This document shows positions 38,386-47,208 of a stretch of 48,214 nt of DNA, one piece after another. Source of the stretch: Fibrobacter sp. (GTDB taxonomy: Bacteria; Fibrobacterota; Fibrobacteria; Fibrobacterales; Fibrobacteraceae); NCBI GenBank assembly GCA_024398815.1, contig JAKSIL010000020.1, forward strand, positions 1 to 48,214, read 5' to 3'. A program made the position numbers and the translations under genes. Numbering within the stretch: the stretch's first letter is position 1; each line of letters begins with the position of its first letter. Below the pieces are notes generated by a model. It had not been told where the DNA came from. It was given only the letters and a program-made list of their open reading frames with translations, and ran no database searches.

Positions 38386-41300
38386 TTACCTCAGCAAAAG
38401 AATCGGAATGGCTGGAGAGTATGGAATTGATTCATCTACCATATTGTACACTCCCGTGTTGGGATCAATATAATAATAATTTTGTAAATACGTTACAATA
38501 TTATCTAAGGCGCTTCCTGTTGGGGTGTAAATGTATCCGTCAATAGCCTTCAATTTCCAAGTTGCACCTTCAAGGGTTCCCAAAACGATGCCGTTTGCTT
38601 TTAAATTTGTATAAAGATACGGGAATAGCTGATTGAGGGGGTAGTTTTCCCCAGATTGATTTTGTGGAGGGACAATCATTCGTTTTTTCCTGTCCTTGCT
38701 TTCAAAACATTGATAATCTTGATAGCAATTCTCGTTAGTTTTTGTCATGCTGGATTCGCCTAAAGCATATTTTGCGACATAGGTGTGCGTTTGCTTGTCG
38801 TGAAGGGTGTACCAATAGAAAAGGTTGAATTTTCCACCAGTGTCACTTGAATAGTCAGATCTGTTGTTTTTCTGATATACCTTTGTAATTGCTGGTATGG
38901 GGTCTGTAAATGAGAAGTCGTTCGTGGTATAAATATTGAAATTTAATTTACTCCAAGGGTGGCGTGCGTTTATCATCCATACGGTCCCCGTAATATTTGG
39001 CCTGTCTATAATCCAGAATGCCTTGTCAAAATACATTATGGTTCGGTAGTTTTTTAAGGATTGTGCTCCACTAGATTCCAACTCGTTTTTTTCCGGGTCG
39101 CTGGCGTGATATGCAGAAATAGAGGCGAGTTCAATTTCGTCGTCGGTATGTACTCGAACAAGTTGCGCTTTTGCACCGCCACTCTCCCGGAAGTCACTTA
39201 AATCTGCGCCTAAATATTCTGCCGCATCTAAACCCCAACTGGCGCCGTAGTACCAAAAGCCCCCCGCACGATCTCCTGTCAAATCTCTTGAAACTTGGGC
39301 TAGGTACGAACTACTAATGACCTTGTTTTTTGATTCCGTGTTTTGGTCAATGCATTTGATGCGCTCTTCGAATGTGGAACCATAGTTTGTGCAAATGATA
39401 TCGCTAGGATTTTCCATAGATGTGTTTGTTGTAATGTTTTCATGGTTGCTGCTTGTCACGACATTATGGTCATAGAACCTTTTGGTCAAATCGTTTTCGA
39501 TGTTATACCCGGAATACCCTCTATCTTGAACAATAAATCCTTTTTTAGAACTTGTCAGTGTAATGGAAAGGTTGTCTTGCTGATCGTGGTTGTTGCCGTT
39601 TTTCCACAGGGTACCGTTTTCTGCGATGATGGACAGTGCGACCGTATCCTCGTTTACAACTGCGGTAATGAGACCGATGCCGTCTTTGAATGTTGTATGG
39701 AGATTTTTTTCTTGTCTCAAAAATGAATCTGGATTTGAGTAGGCGGCGTAAAGGTGCGATTTTTGAACAATTGGTTTCCAAATGTTGAACTCGATGTTGG
39801 CCAGCTTGATTTTCTCTTGCTTCATGGTTATCTTGAACAGCTCAGGTATGCCAATGGCTCGCATGGGTAATTGTTTCTCCGTATCGCGCAAGTACCATTT
39901 TGCGGCGAGTGCCGCCATTAATTGCGCTCCCGTTGTGTCGCCAACATTATTGTATATTGAACTCCATACAAGGTAGTCGGGATTGTATGTGCAACCATCG
40001 TCAATTTCTACTGGAATTAACCCGATCCCGTCGACCGGTCTGGAAATTTCTGCCATATATTTTCCGGATTTTAAGAAGTTTTCACTAATCTCCAGTATTT
40101 TGCCTTCGTCTTTGTAAGCCTGCTGGAGAGCCACGATGACGTATGCCAGTTCATCCCAAATGTATTGAGAATATCCGGTTCCTTCTGAATAGCCTCCGTT
40201 TGGACCGTAGTGTCTATTCAGCCCTTTGTTCATTTCTTTCAGATTGTTTTCTGTGCTGCGGAAAATAAATTCATACAATGCTAGACTGCCATACGCTGAA
40301 ATGGCGAGGTTATTGTAACCGTAAATCGGTGCTGCGAAATTGAGCCAGGCTTGCATCCCGTCGTAAAGTTTTGCGTATTTTATGCGTGCAATTTCCCGGA
40401 AATCGATTTTGTCTAGCCACGCTAAAATGGAAATTCTTACCATCGCAGCTGTCATGTCTTGTAACCAGTCGTCTTTTTCACTCAATAGGTCTTGGTAGGG
40501 ATTGAAATTGAAGGACCAAGTTGCGGTAGCTCTTATCCCGTTGCTGACAAATTTATCAAATGTTTCTTGATTGTAGATAAATGAATTGAATAAATCGTGT
40601 GACCAATCGACAAGACCGAAACCGGTTAACCATTCTTTACATGTGTTCCTTACATCACCACTGGTGAAACTCTCCCATGCGCTATGTAGATTGGTAATGA
40701 ATTTTCCATCGATATTTGTTGCTCCGAAGAAACTTTCTCCGACTTTGACAACCTGCTGGGCGTCTTCAAGTAGAACATCGCTTGTTTGGAAAAATGCGGA
40801 AAAATCGTATGTTGAATTATTTTGTGAATCAGTTATTTTGACTGTGACGCCGTCATCTGGTAAAATTTCAAATGAAAAACGACGGCTTCGTGTTGAATCT
40901 ATTTTGGAATAGATTAAATCTGCAAGAATAATATCTAGATTGTATTTTGTATAATTCCAGTAATCTGCGTACTTTAATTCTGTGCTTGCATTTGAAAAAG
41001 GTTGTAAGTTTCTTTCTGAATAATCTTTTATAAATTCAAAAATCGTATCTTGAGGAATGGATTCAACGTTTAATGACCCCTGTTGTCTGTCGTAACTCTC
41101 AGTTTCCCAAGGTAACCTGGAAATTCCCTTTCCGCAAAACATGTCTGTAAAGGAATCGTACGCTTCGTAAAGTTTGTCTCCAATTAGTTCAATACCGCCG
41201 GTCACAATTTCATACGTATCGTCGTGAACTTCTGTAAGTCGGTCTACTGTATGAGAAACAAAAGTTTTTACGCCTGACCATAAACCACTCAATGGACTAA

Positions 41301-42441
41301 AGGAGTCTGTCTTGAAATAGGCAAATCCGTTGACGATGCTATCAGGTGCAATCAAATCCCAATGATTTTCCTTTTCAATGTAATGGGCGATATGTAGGCT
41401 GTCAAATAAAGAAAAATTGTTTGTGTCTATTGGAATGGCAACGGTAATCCATTTTCCTTCTTTTGGTTCGGCGTGGATGTCGTAGACGTTTTCTAGATAA
41501 GCTGCATCTTTGATAATTTGTGCTGCTTGCGGCGGGATTTTGCTAAATTTTTTATATCTAGGAATATTTCCGTCTTTAAAGTCGTTTTTGTTGAATGTCA
41601 AACTCAATGTTGCTGATTTGCTGTTTTTGGGGAAATCGTAGCTGACATGAACTATGTTGTTCGTTTGATAAGTCGATGAATTAACTAAAGTTTCCGTTGG
41701 TTCCTCTGTACCTACCCACCATTTAATCTTTATTTTTCGGCGTTCCCTTGAAAGAATTTCAAACTTTATGGGAAATCTGCTTTTTCTCTGTATTTTGACT
41801 TGCGATGACCACCCATTCAAATGAATTTTACTGTTGCCTGCATAAAGGTAATTATCAAGTTTTTTCCCATCATCAGGTTCAACAAGAATGTATACCATAT
41901 TGTGGCTGAAATCGGGAAATTTGCTTATTTTGAATTTTCCGGCATCGGATTGTAGTATGGTGGTTGAGTTTATGGTGTCGAGATCTATGTATTTTTGTAA
42001 AAAATTATTGATGAGGGAGTCTTCTTCAATTTTTTTTACGGCTTGAAGAGAATCTTCTGAGGTTTGGGCTGTTGAACTGCATTTTGAAACTGGCGAATTT
42101 TCTCCAACCCACCATTGTAGTGTTACGTATTGGTTGTGGCCGGAGTATTTTAAAGATGTCGTTCCTGAATGTTCTAGGATGATTTGAGTGTTGTACTCGT
42201 CAAGATTGTAAATGCAGCTTGATGATTGCATTGTCCCTGCAAGGGGTACTCCGTCAGATGAACTTATGCCGAAAAAAACTCTATTGTACCCCCACCCTGA
42301 AGGAAAATCTTTTAGGACAAAGGAATCTCCATTAGATATATTTGTACTAAAAGATTGGTTGAAGGGAATGCTTATGTCGCGGCTCCAAGCGTGTGCTGAA
42401 AGGGAGCATATCGTTAAGAAAATTAGTAGAGTTTTTTTCAT
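38386..42441 (-). CDS. Large secreted protein with heparinase II/III-like region
   Basis: A 1351-aa protein with a signal peptide (LLIFLTICSLSAHA). Two related N-terminal modules end in QWWVGENSP (about 110) and KWWVGTEEP (about 241). A linker region follows, then a helical region at about 640-860 (RHYGPNGGYSEGTGYSQYIW, Glu753), recalling the alpha-toroid of heparinase II/III-type lyases. A beta part carries GNNHDQQDNLSI (His952), VQDRGYSGYNI and DHNVVTS (His992), matching the heparinase C-terminal H-x-x-x-D, D-x-G-x-Y and H-N-x-V pattern. It may cleave an acidic polysaccharide, but identity is low by eye. No type IX tail is present. A type II-like route is attractive since machine genes share its operon. 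Confidence 0.65.
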   Translation of the reverse strand: MKKTLLIFLTICSLSAHAWSRDISIPFNQSFSTNISNGDSFVLKDFPSGWGYNRVFFGISSSDGVPLAGTMQSSSCIYNLDEYNTQIILEHSGTTSLKYSGHNQYVTLQWWVGENSPVSKCSSTAQTSEDSLQAVKKIEEDSLINNFLQKYIDLDTINSTTILQSDAGKFKISKFPDFSHNMVYILVEPDDGKKLDNYLYAGNSKIHLNGWSSQVKIQRKSRFPIKFEILSRERRKIKIKWWVGTEEPTETLVNSSTYQTNNIVHVSYDFPKNSKSATLSLTFNKNDFKDGNIPRYKKFSKIPPQAAQIIKDAAYLENVYDIHAEPKEGKWITVAIPIDTNNFSLFDSLHIAHYIEKENHWDLIAPDSIVNGFAYFKTDSFSPLSGLWSGVKTFVSHTVDRLTEVHDDTYEIVTGGIELIGDKLYEAYDSFTDMFCGKGISRLPWETESYDRQQGSLNVESIPQDTIFEFIKDYSERNLQPFSNASTELKYADYWNYTKYNLDIILADLIYSKIDSTRSRRFSFEILPDDGVTVKITDSQNNSTYDFSAFFQTSDVLLEDAQQVVKVGESFFGATNIDGKFITNLHSAWESFTSGDVRNTCKEWLTGFGLVDWSHDLFNSFIYNQETFDKFVSNGIRATATWSFNFNPYQDLLSEKDDWLQDMTAAMVRISILAWLDKIDFREIARIKYAKLYDGMQAWLNFAAPIYGYNNLAISAYGSLALYEFIFRSTENNLKEMNKGLNRHYGPNGGYSEGTGYSQYIWDELAYVIVALQQAYKDEGKILEISENFLKSGKYMAEISRPVDGIGLIPVEIDDGCTYNPDYLVWSSIYNNVGDTTGAQLMAALAAKWYLRDTEKQLPMRAIGIPELFKITMKQEKIKLANIEFNIWKPIVQKSHLYAAYSNPDSFLRQEKNLHTTFKDGIGLITAVVNEDTVALSIIAENGTLWKNGNNHDQQDNLSITLTSSKKGFIVQDRGYSGYNIENDLTKRFYDHNVVTSSNHENITTNTSMENPSDIICTNYGSTFEERIKCIDQNTESKNKVISSSYLAQVSRDLTGDRAGGFWYYGASWGLDAAEYLGADLSDFRESGGAKAQLVRVHTDDEIELASISAYHASDPEKNELESSGAQSLKNYRTIMYFDKAFWIIDRPNITGTVWMINARHPWSKLNFNIYTTNDFSFTDPIPAITKVYQKNNRSDYSSDTGGKFNLFYWYTLHDKQTHTYVAKYALGESSMTKTNENCYQDYQCFESKDRKKRMIVPPQNQSGENYPLNQLFPYLYTNLKANGIVLGTLEGATWKLKAIDGYIYTPTGSALDNIVTYLQNYYYIDPNTGVYNMVDESIPYSPAIPILLLR

Positions 42442-42449
42442 GAAAAAAA

Positions 42450-42899
42450 TTAATGGTTAAGCCCGATGGATGTTATGGGACATGAAATAATATCGCTTCC
42501 GATTTCTTGGCAAGAATTGGGGATGGTTACGGGGTTTGGAAAAATAAACATCAAAATACTTCTTGTGACATATCCTGTTTGTGCTAAGGCCTGGATTTCG
42601 TTGTAACCGGGGTTGTTAGAATAGATTGTCAGACGAATTTTTTTAAAACCTTTTGCTGTTAAAATTTTAATGGATTCGTCCATATCCATGGAGTATTCGA
42701 CAAATTTTCCATTCTCTGATTCATGTGTTGTAATTATCGGTGAAATGAATGATGTAGATATCCAACATGCATTTTTGTTTGCAAAACATGTTGCATCTGT
42801 AGGGATGTCGCTATTGCATAACAAAGCGGGGACAGAAGGACATGCAATGGAAAATGATGCACAAATTAGTGCGAATGCTAATATTTTTTTGATTTTCAT
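42450..42899 (-). CDS. Small exported Cys-containing protein, first gene of the ten-gene operon
   Basis: A 149-aa protein starting at ATG 42899 (AAAGGAATCCC before it; a 42953 start would lie over the -35). The signal peptide reaches about SFSIA, followed by CPSVPALLCNSD. Six or seven Cys in the mature chain suggest disulfides. It has no recognised family. It is 8 nt ahead of the large heparinase-like gene. Confidence 0.65.
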   Translation of the reverse strand: MKIKKILAFALICASFSIACPSVPALLCNSDIPTDATCFANKNACWISTSFISPIITTHESENGKFVEYSMDMDESIKILTAKGFKKIRLTIYSNNPGYNEIQALAQTGYVTRSILMFIFPNPVTIPNSCQEIGSDIISCPITSIGLNH

Positions 42900-42924
42900 G
42901 GGATTCCTTTTTTTGTTTTTTTTA

Positions 42925-42953
42925 TAAATAGATTTTATGCATGCTTTCGTCAA
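42925..42953 (-). promoter_or_regulatory. Promoter of the minus-strand secretion/cargo operon
   Basis: On the minus strand: TTGACG (42953-42948), 17-nt spacer, TATTTA (42930-42925). The first start codon is 25 nt downstream with AAAGGAATCCC. This single promoter could drive all ten genes to 33123. The remainder of the 167-nt divergent gap (to 43066) is AT-rich and must contain the secretin promoter, where I see no clear -35/-10 pair. Confidence 0.6.
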
Positions 42954-43066
42954 TAAATTTTAACTTTGTATGTTTTTTTTTTTACAAAACTAACTTATTT
43001 GTTTGTAATTTTAAAACTATATTATATCACATTTGATTATTGTTTGAATTTAAGCGAAAAAGAATT

Positions 43067-45037
43067 ATGTCCGTTCGCAGTATAGCTCTTGCCGTTTTAT
43101 TTTTGTTGCCTTCTTTCCTCTTTGCTGAGCCTTCGTATCCGCCGCTCCCCATCGCGGATACGGTTGTCGTTAAAAAGCTGAACGTCAAGAATACGGAAAT
43201 TCGCGATCTTTTGCAGGGCATGGCGGTGCAGTACGGCTTGAACTTGTTCCTCGCGCCGGAAGTTCACGGGCCCGTCACGGTCAACTTCAACAACCAGCCG
43301 CTCAAGGAGGCGCTGCGCGTTTTGCTGCAGGGGAACGGCTACGAGTACGTTATCGATGGCGGCGTGATTCGCGTGCAGAAACCTGTCGAAAAGGTGCCCG
43401 ATGCTCCGAAGCCGCCCGAGAAGCGCTTTGTCGTCGATTGGCGGAACGACAACCTTACGATTGATGTGGAAGACGCTTCTCTGGACAAGGTTGTTCGTAA
43501 GATTGCCGAGGTGACCGGGAAAAACATTTTGTTGGACCAGGTGGGCGACATGCATGTCTCCGTCTTTGTGCAGAACATGCCATTCGAACGTGCTGTGCGT
43601 TACCTGGCCGAGTCCGTCGAACTTGAATATGAAAACGAGGAAGGAGTTGTTTCCATTAGGAAGGCCTCGTGGAATCTGGGTGGAAAAGCCGGCGACGCAA
43701 ACAACAAGTTCAAGGTGAAGTTGTTCAACGACTCTCTATTGAACATCGAGGCCGTCGAGGCTCCGCTGGCGTCGCTTTTGAGCGAGGTGCTTACGCAGAC
43801 GAAGCTCAACGCGATGGTGTACGGCAAGCTGGAAGGGCAGGTGACGTCGCACATTTCCGGGATACCCGTACGCGAGGCCCTCAAGTACCTTTTCCGCGGC
43901 ACTGCCTACACCTTCTGGGAGCGCGACGGCGTGTACTTCATCGGCCCGCACGAGATGCAGACGGCAGACAATTCGCTTCTCATCAAGCTCAAGCACCTGC
44001 GCGCGGAGGATGTCGTCAAGCTCCTGCCGACCTCTCTCACCAAGAGCACGCAAATCCAGGTGGTCAAGTCCCAAAACGCCCTGATGGCCGTGGGCAGCTA
44101 CGACGTGCTCGACGCCATTTCGCAGTATGTCGACAAGATGGACCTGCCCGTGGCGCAGATTCTTATCGAGGTGCTGGTCGTCGACATGGACATCGAAAAG
44201 GGGCACAGCCACGGCCTAAACCTCCTTTTCGGCAAGGCCTCGCAGAACATGGGTTCCGAGGCGCTGTTCCCGAACATCGACCAAACGTTGAACGCCAAAC
44301 AGACGCAAAAGGTTTTCAACGGCGTCGGCCTTGGCGACGTGATTCACGTGCCGAAGGACATGGTGACGAAAATCGCCGCGATGGAGCAGGAGAAAATCCT
44401 TGACGTGAAGGCGCGTTCGCAGATAGCCACGCTGAACGGCGAGACCGCCGTACTCACCATCGGCCAGACCCAGTACTACATGATGTCGTCGGAAGTGGAC
44501 TACAACCAGGGCGACGCGGTGACTTCGAAGACGACGCAGCGGTTCGAGCAGATAGAGGCGAATTCCAACATCACGGTGACGCCCTACGTGACGGGCGAGG
44601 GCGAAATCACCTGCGAAATCGTGCCCGACTTTTCGGAACCCGAGGGGAACTTCAGCAGCGAGGTGCCGCCGACTTTGAACAAGCGTTACGTGAAGTCGTC
44701 CGTGCGCCTGCGCGACGGCGAGACGATTGTCCTCGGCGGCATGGTGAAGGAGTCCGTGAACGACGTCCACCGACAGGTGCCGTTCCTGGGCTCGATACCC
44801 GTGCTGGGTTGGCTCTTCAGGAACGTTGAACAGGTGCACAGCAAAAGCCAGCTTCTGATATTTGTGACTCCGCACATCTACTACGGGGCCGAAGGCAGTG
44901 TGGATGTCGCCGACGAGATTGAAAAGTCGCAGCAGCCTCTTGTCCCGAAGAAAAAGAAGGATGGCAGGAAGGGCGGCGAAAAGGGCGCTGGAAAAGACGC
45001 TGGAAAGGGCGCAAAGAAATCCGAGGGCAAAAAATAG
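43067..45037 (+). CDS. Secretin with three tandem STN-like domains (GspD/PilQ family)
   Basis: A 656-aa outer-membrane channel protein. Signal peptide to LFAEP. Three related N-domains follow: about 33-105 (RDLLQGMAVQYGLNLFLAP), about 122-208 (VVRKIAEVTGKNILLDQ) and about 222-300 (LLSEVLTQTKLNAMVYG). Each has the STN beta-alpha-beta pattern and ends in a (E/V)(G)VxxI/F motif. An N1-like domain precedes the secretin core, which includes SQIATLNGETAVLTIG, VRLRDGETIVLGGMVKE and VPFLGSIPVLGWLFRN, the final family signature. The tail is Lys-Gly-rich. Three STN copies are more than usual. GTG of the next gene overlaps the stop by one base. Confidence 0.93.
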   Translation: MSVRSIALAVLFLLPSFLFAEPSYPPLPIADTVVVKKLNVKNTEIRDLLQGMAVQYGLNLFLAPEVHGPVTVNFNNQPLKEALRVLLQGNGYEYVIDGGVIRVQKPVEKVPDAPKPPEKRFVVDWRNDNLTIDVEDASLDKVVRKIAEVTGKNILLDQVGDMHVSVFVQNMPFERAVRYLAESVELEYENEEGVVSIRKASWNLGGKAGDANNKFKVKLFNDSLLNIEAVEAPLASLLSEVLTQTKLNAMVYGKLEGQVTSHISGIPVREALKYLFRGTAYTFWERDGVYFIGPHEMQTADNSLLIKLKHLRAEDVVKLLPTSLTKSTQIQVVKSQNALMAVGSYDVLDAISQYVDKMDLPVAQILIEVLVVDMDIEKGHSHGLNLLFGKASQNMGSEALFPNIDQTLNAKQTQKVFNGVGLGDVIHVPKDMVTKIAAMEQEKILDVKARSQIATLNGETAVLTIGQTQYYMMSSEVDYNQGDAVTSKTTQRFEQIEANSNITVTPYVTGEGEITCEIVPDFSEPEGNFSSEVPPTLNKRYVKSSVRLRDGETIVLGGMVKESVNDVHRQVPFLGSIPVLGWLFRNVEQVHSKSQLLIFVTPHIYYGAEGSVDVADEIEKSQQPLVPKKKKDGRKGGEKGAGKDAGKGAKKSEGKK

Positions 45038-46263
45038 TGGATTCCGCTCTGGGCAAGGCTTTCAACATCGCGACCGGCCGCTATTGGTGGGTGCTGTGCG
45101 TGCAATCCGTGGCGGAAGGGGGCGTTACTTCCAGTCTGTATCGCGTCGTGCGCAAGAAGGGCGCGGCTCGAAGCGCCGTGGTCGCATCGTTCTCTGGTTC
45201 GCTCGAAGAATGTCGCGGATTCCAGATTATGAACGGAGGCGCAGCCGACGGAGTGCTACTCGTGGACGATGCAACGCCTGTTAAGATTTTATCGGAGACT
45301 GTAGGTTCTACTGTGGATTTTCCCGGCTACAAGCCTGAAAATTTCGACCGCGTGGAATCCGTCGTCGGAGCTTTTTCCGTGGTGGCGCTGAAAAGTGCCG
45401 TTGAAACTTTTGCCCGGGATGTGGAAGGTATTGGCTTCAAGCTCTTGGCGCACATTCCGGCCGCGTTGCTTTATTCGGAACTGATGCGTCCAGATGGCGA
45501 TGCTCCCCGTCTTGTATCCCGCCTTGAAAACGGCTTTGCAGAGCTTTGGCTCTTTCTAGAAGGTAATCTGGCCGCCTATTACAAGGTGGTTGGGGATGCT
45601 TCCGCACCGTTGTCCTGTTACGTGCAAGAACGTTTCGTGCTTGGGGAGACTCCTGTCGAGGCGGATGCCGTGAACGGCGAAAATCTTGCAAGGACCGCTG
45701 CCGAGGATGCTTGGCTGTTCAAGACGTACGGCATGCCAGCTTTCCATACGCCCGCCGACAAAAAGGCTGTATCCCGCATTAGGGAGGCGGCCCTTTTCCG
45801 CCGGATGCTGAAGGTCTGCGCAGCCTTTATTTTTGTGTCAATTTTTGTCATCATCGCTTTCGGAACTGCGACGGGTGTGTATGCGCACCGCTCTGAAGCG
45901 CAAATCCAGTCGTTTGAGTCCAAAATCCAAAAGCAGAGGGAACTGGAACAGGTCTGGAATCAACTGGAGAGCGACCGTGCACGTTCGGAATCGTATTTGA
46001 GGCACCGGAGCCGCACGGCGAGCTCGCTGGGCGTACTCGCTTCGCGTGTGCCCGAAAATGTCTGGATAGCGCACTGGAACGTCTCGAAGCGAATCCATTC
46101 CGTCCAGGGCTACGCTGCGTCTTCCGAGGATGTGTCCAGCATCCTCGCAGCATTGGAAAACGAACGCAAGCTTGTGAATGTGAGGTTGCGGACAACTGAA
46201 AAGACTACGTGGAAGGGACGTCCGGTTGTGAAGTTCGATTTGACCGCGGAGGATGTCCGATGA
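45037..46263 (+). CDS. PilM/PilN (GspL)-like assembly protein
   Basis: A 408-aa protein starting at GTG 45037 (taGTG overlap). The N-terminal cytoplasmic half (about 1-255) is likely an actin-like PilM/GspL-cyto domain with weak similarity. A transmembrane helix at about 257-282 (VCAAFIFVSIFVIIAFG) is followed by a coiled coil (QIQSFESKIQKQRELEQVW) and a ferredoxin-like periplasmic domain (ASRVPENVWIAHWNV, VQGYAASSEDVSSILAAL), as in PilN and GspL. It would join the ATPase to the secretin through the next protein. 4-nt overlap with the next gene (ATGA). Confidence 0.78.
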   Translation: MDSALGKAFNIATGRYWWVLCVQSVAEGGVTSSLYRVVRKKGAARSAVVASFSGSLEECRGFQIMNGGAADGVLLVDDATPVKILSETVGSTVDFPGYKPENFDRVESVVGAFSVVALKSAVETFARDVEGIGFKLLAHIPAALLYSELMRPDGDAPRLVSRLENGFAELWLFLEGNLAAYYKVVGDASAPLSCYVQERFVLGETPVEADAVNGENLARTAAEDAWLFKTYGMPAFHTPADKKAVSRIREAALFRRMLKVCAAFIFVSIFVIIAFGTATGVYAHRSEAQIQSFESKIQKQRELEQVWNQLESDRARSESYLRHRSRTASSLGVLASRVPENVWIAHWNVSKRIHSVQGYAASSEDVSSILAALENERKLVNVRLRTTEKTTWKGRPVVKFDLTAEDVR

Positions 46264-47171
46264 ACGAGTTCCTTTCGCGAAACAAGTATCGGCTCTCTAC
46301 TTTGTTCGTAGTGTCGTTGTCCCTTTTTGTTGTAGTCTTTTTTGTTGTGCCGAGGGCTTCCGTTGTCGCAGAAACGCTCGCTTCCGTGCGGGCGCAGCTT
46401 GAAATATCCAAAACGCTGCAAGGGGATGTGACTTCGCCGGATTCCCTGATTCGTGAATACCGGAAAATTTCGGAGAAGATTGAGAAACATACACTAGTGC
46501 AGGTGACTTCGTCGAAAATTCTCACGTTCGTCCATGGCATCGCCGGAAAATCAAGTGTCGCCCTGCAGGACCTTTCGACAGGTGAAACCTCTGCGAAGGC
46601 CGGAAAAATCGAAATCCCCGTGAGCTTCAAGGCAAAGGCCGCCTTTGCGAACTTCCACAAGTTCCTTACGGAAATGGAAAATGGCGATTTCTGCATTGGG
46701 ATAAGCGACGTGAACATGAACCGGGAGGACAACGGCGATATTTCCGCTTCGGTGAGGCTTTCCGTCGTGAGCAAAGGAGACGATAGTCTTGCCGCCGTCC
46801 ACGAGAAACGTGAAGTCGACGAAAAAAATCTCGATTTCAAAGGACTGCTTGCCCATCTCGCGCCGCAGCCGATGCCATCGGACAGCTTAAGGGATCCCTT
46901 CCAATTGCCCCAGGCGTATATGCCTGCACCCAAGTCTGTACGAGTGCGCACCAAGGCCGCGCCCATGCCGCCCGCTGAAAAGACTCCGGAATTTCCGGAC
47001 ATTGCCCTCGATGCCATTTTGCCAGGCGATAATCCGGTAGCCATTCTAAAATTCCACGGAGAATCTGCCGTGGTCAGCGTCGGCCAGGAAGTGTGGGGCG
47101 TGACAGTGGTTGTCATCGGCCAAAATGAAGTAACGCTGCGCTTTGAGGGGAAAACTTTCAATATCCGATAA
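46260..47171 (+). CDS. PilO-PilP (GspM-GspC)-like fusion protein
   Basis: A 303-aa protein. ATG 46260 opens a short N-terminus, a transmembrane helix (about 10-32, STLFVVSLSLFVVVFFVV), a coiled coil (SLIREYRKISEKIEKH) and a PilO/GspM-like periplasmic domain with SFKAKAAFANFHKFLTEME (about 120-180). After a linker, SLRDPFQLP near residue 210 and a beta-rich end (NPVAILKFHGESAVVSVGQEVW, then VTLRFEGKTFNIR) match PilP or the GspC HR domain, which contacts the secretin N0 domain. In most systems these are two genes. It ends the divergent secretin operon. Confidence 0.75.
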   Translation: MNEFLSRNKYRLSTLFVVSLSLFVVVFFVVPRASVVAETLASVRAQLEISKTLQGDVTSPDSLIREYRKISEKIEKHTLVQVTSSKILTFVHGIAGKSSVALQDLSTGETSAKAGKIEIPVSFKAKAAFANFHKFLTEMENGDFCIGISDVNMNREDNGDISASVRLSVVSKGDDSLAAVHEKREVDEKNLDFKGLLAHLAPQPMPSDSLRDPFQLPQAYMPAPKSVRVRTKAAPMPPAEKTPEFPDIALDAILPGDNPVAILKFHGESAVVSVGQEVWGVTVVVIGQNEVTLRFEGKTFNIR

Positions 47172-47174
47172 AAA

Positions 47175-47201
47175 TTGACTATCGCTTGATTTTTCTACAT
47201 T
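47175..47201 (+). promoter_or_regulatory. ahbC promoter with leaderless spacing
   Basis: TTGACT (47175-47180), 15-nt spacer, TACATT (47196-47201), ending 7 nt before ATG 47209. No Shine-Dalgarno sequence. Confidence 0.55.
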
Positions 47202-47208
47202 TGCGCAC

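Noticed and set aside
38386..42441. Type IX secretion of the giant protein
   Set aside because: Its end (IPYSPAIPILLLR) does not have the CTD pattern seen in the DUF4874-type protein.
42981..43023. Secretin promoter candidates (TTTACA at 42981, TATATT at 43018)
   Set aside because: No pairing with acceptable spacing; the region is simply very AT-rich.
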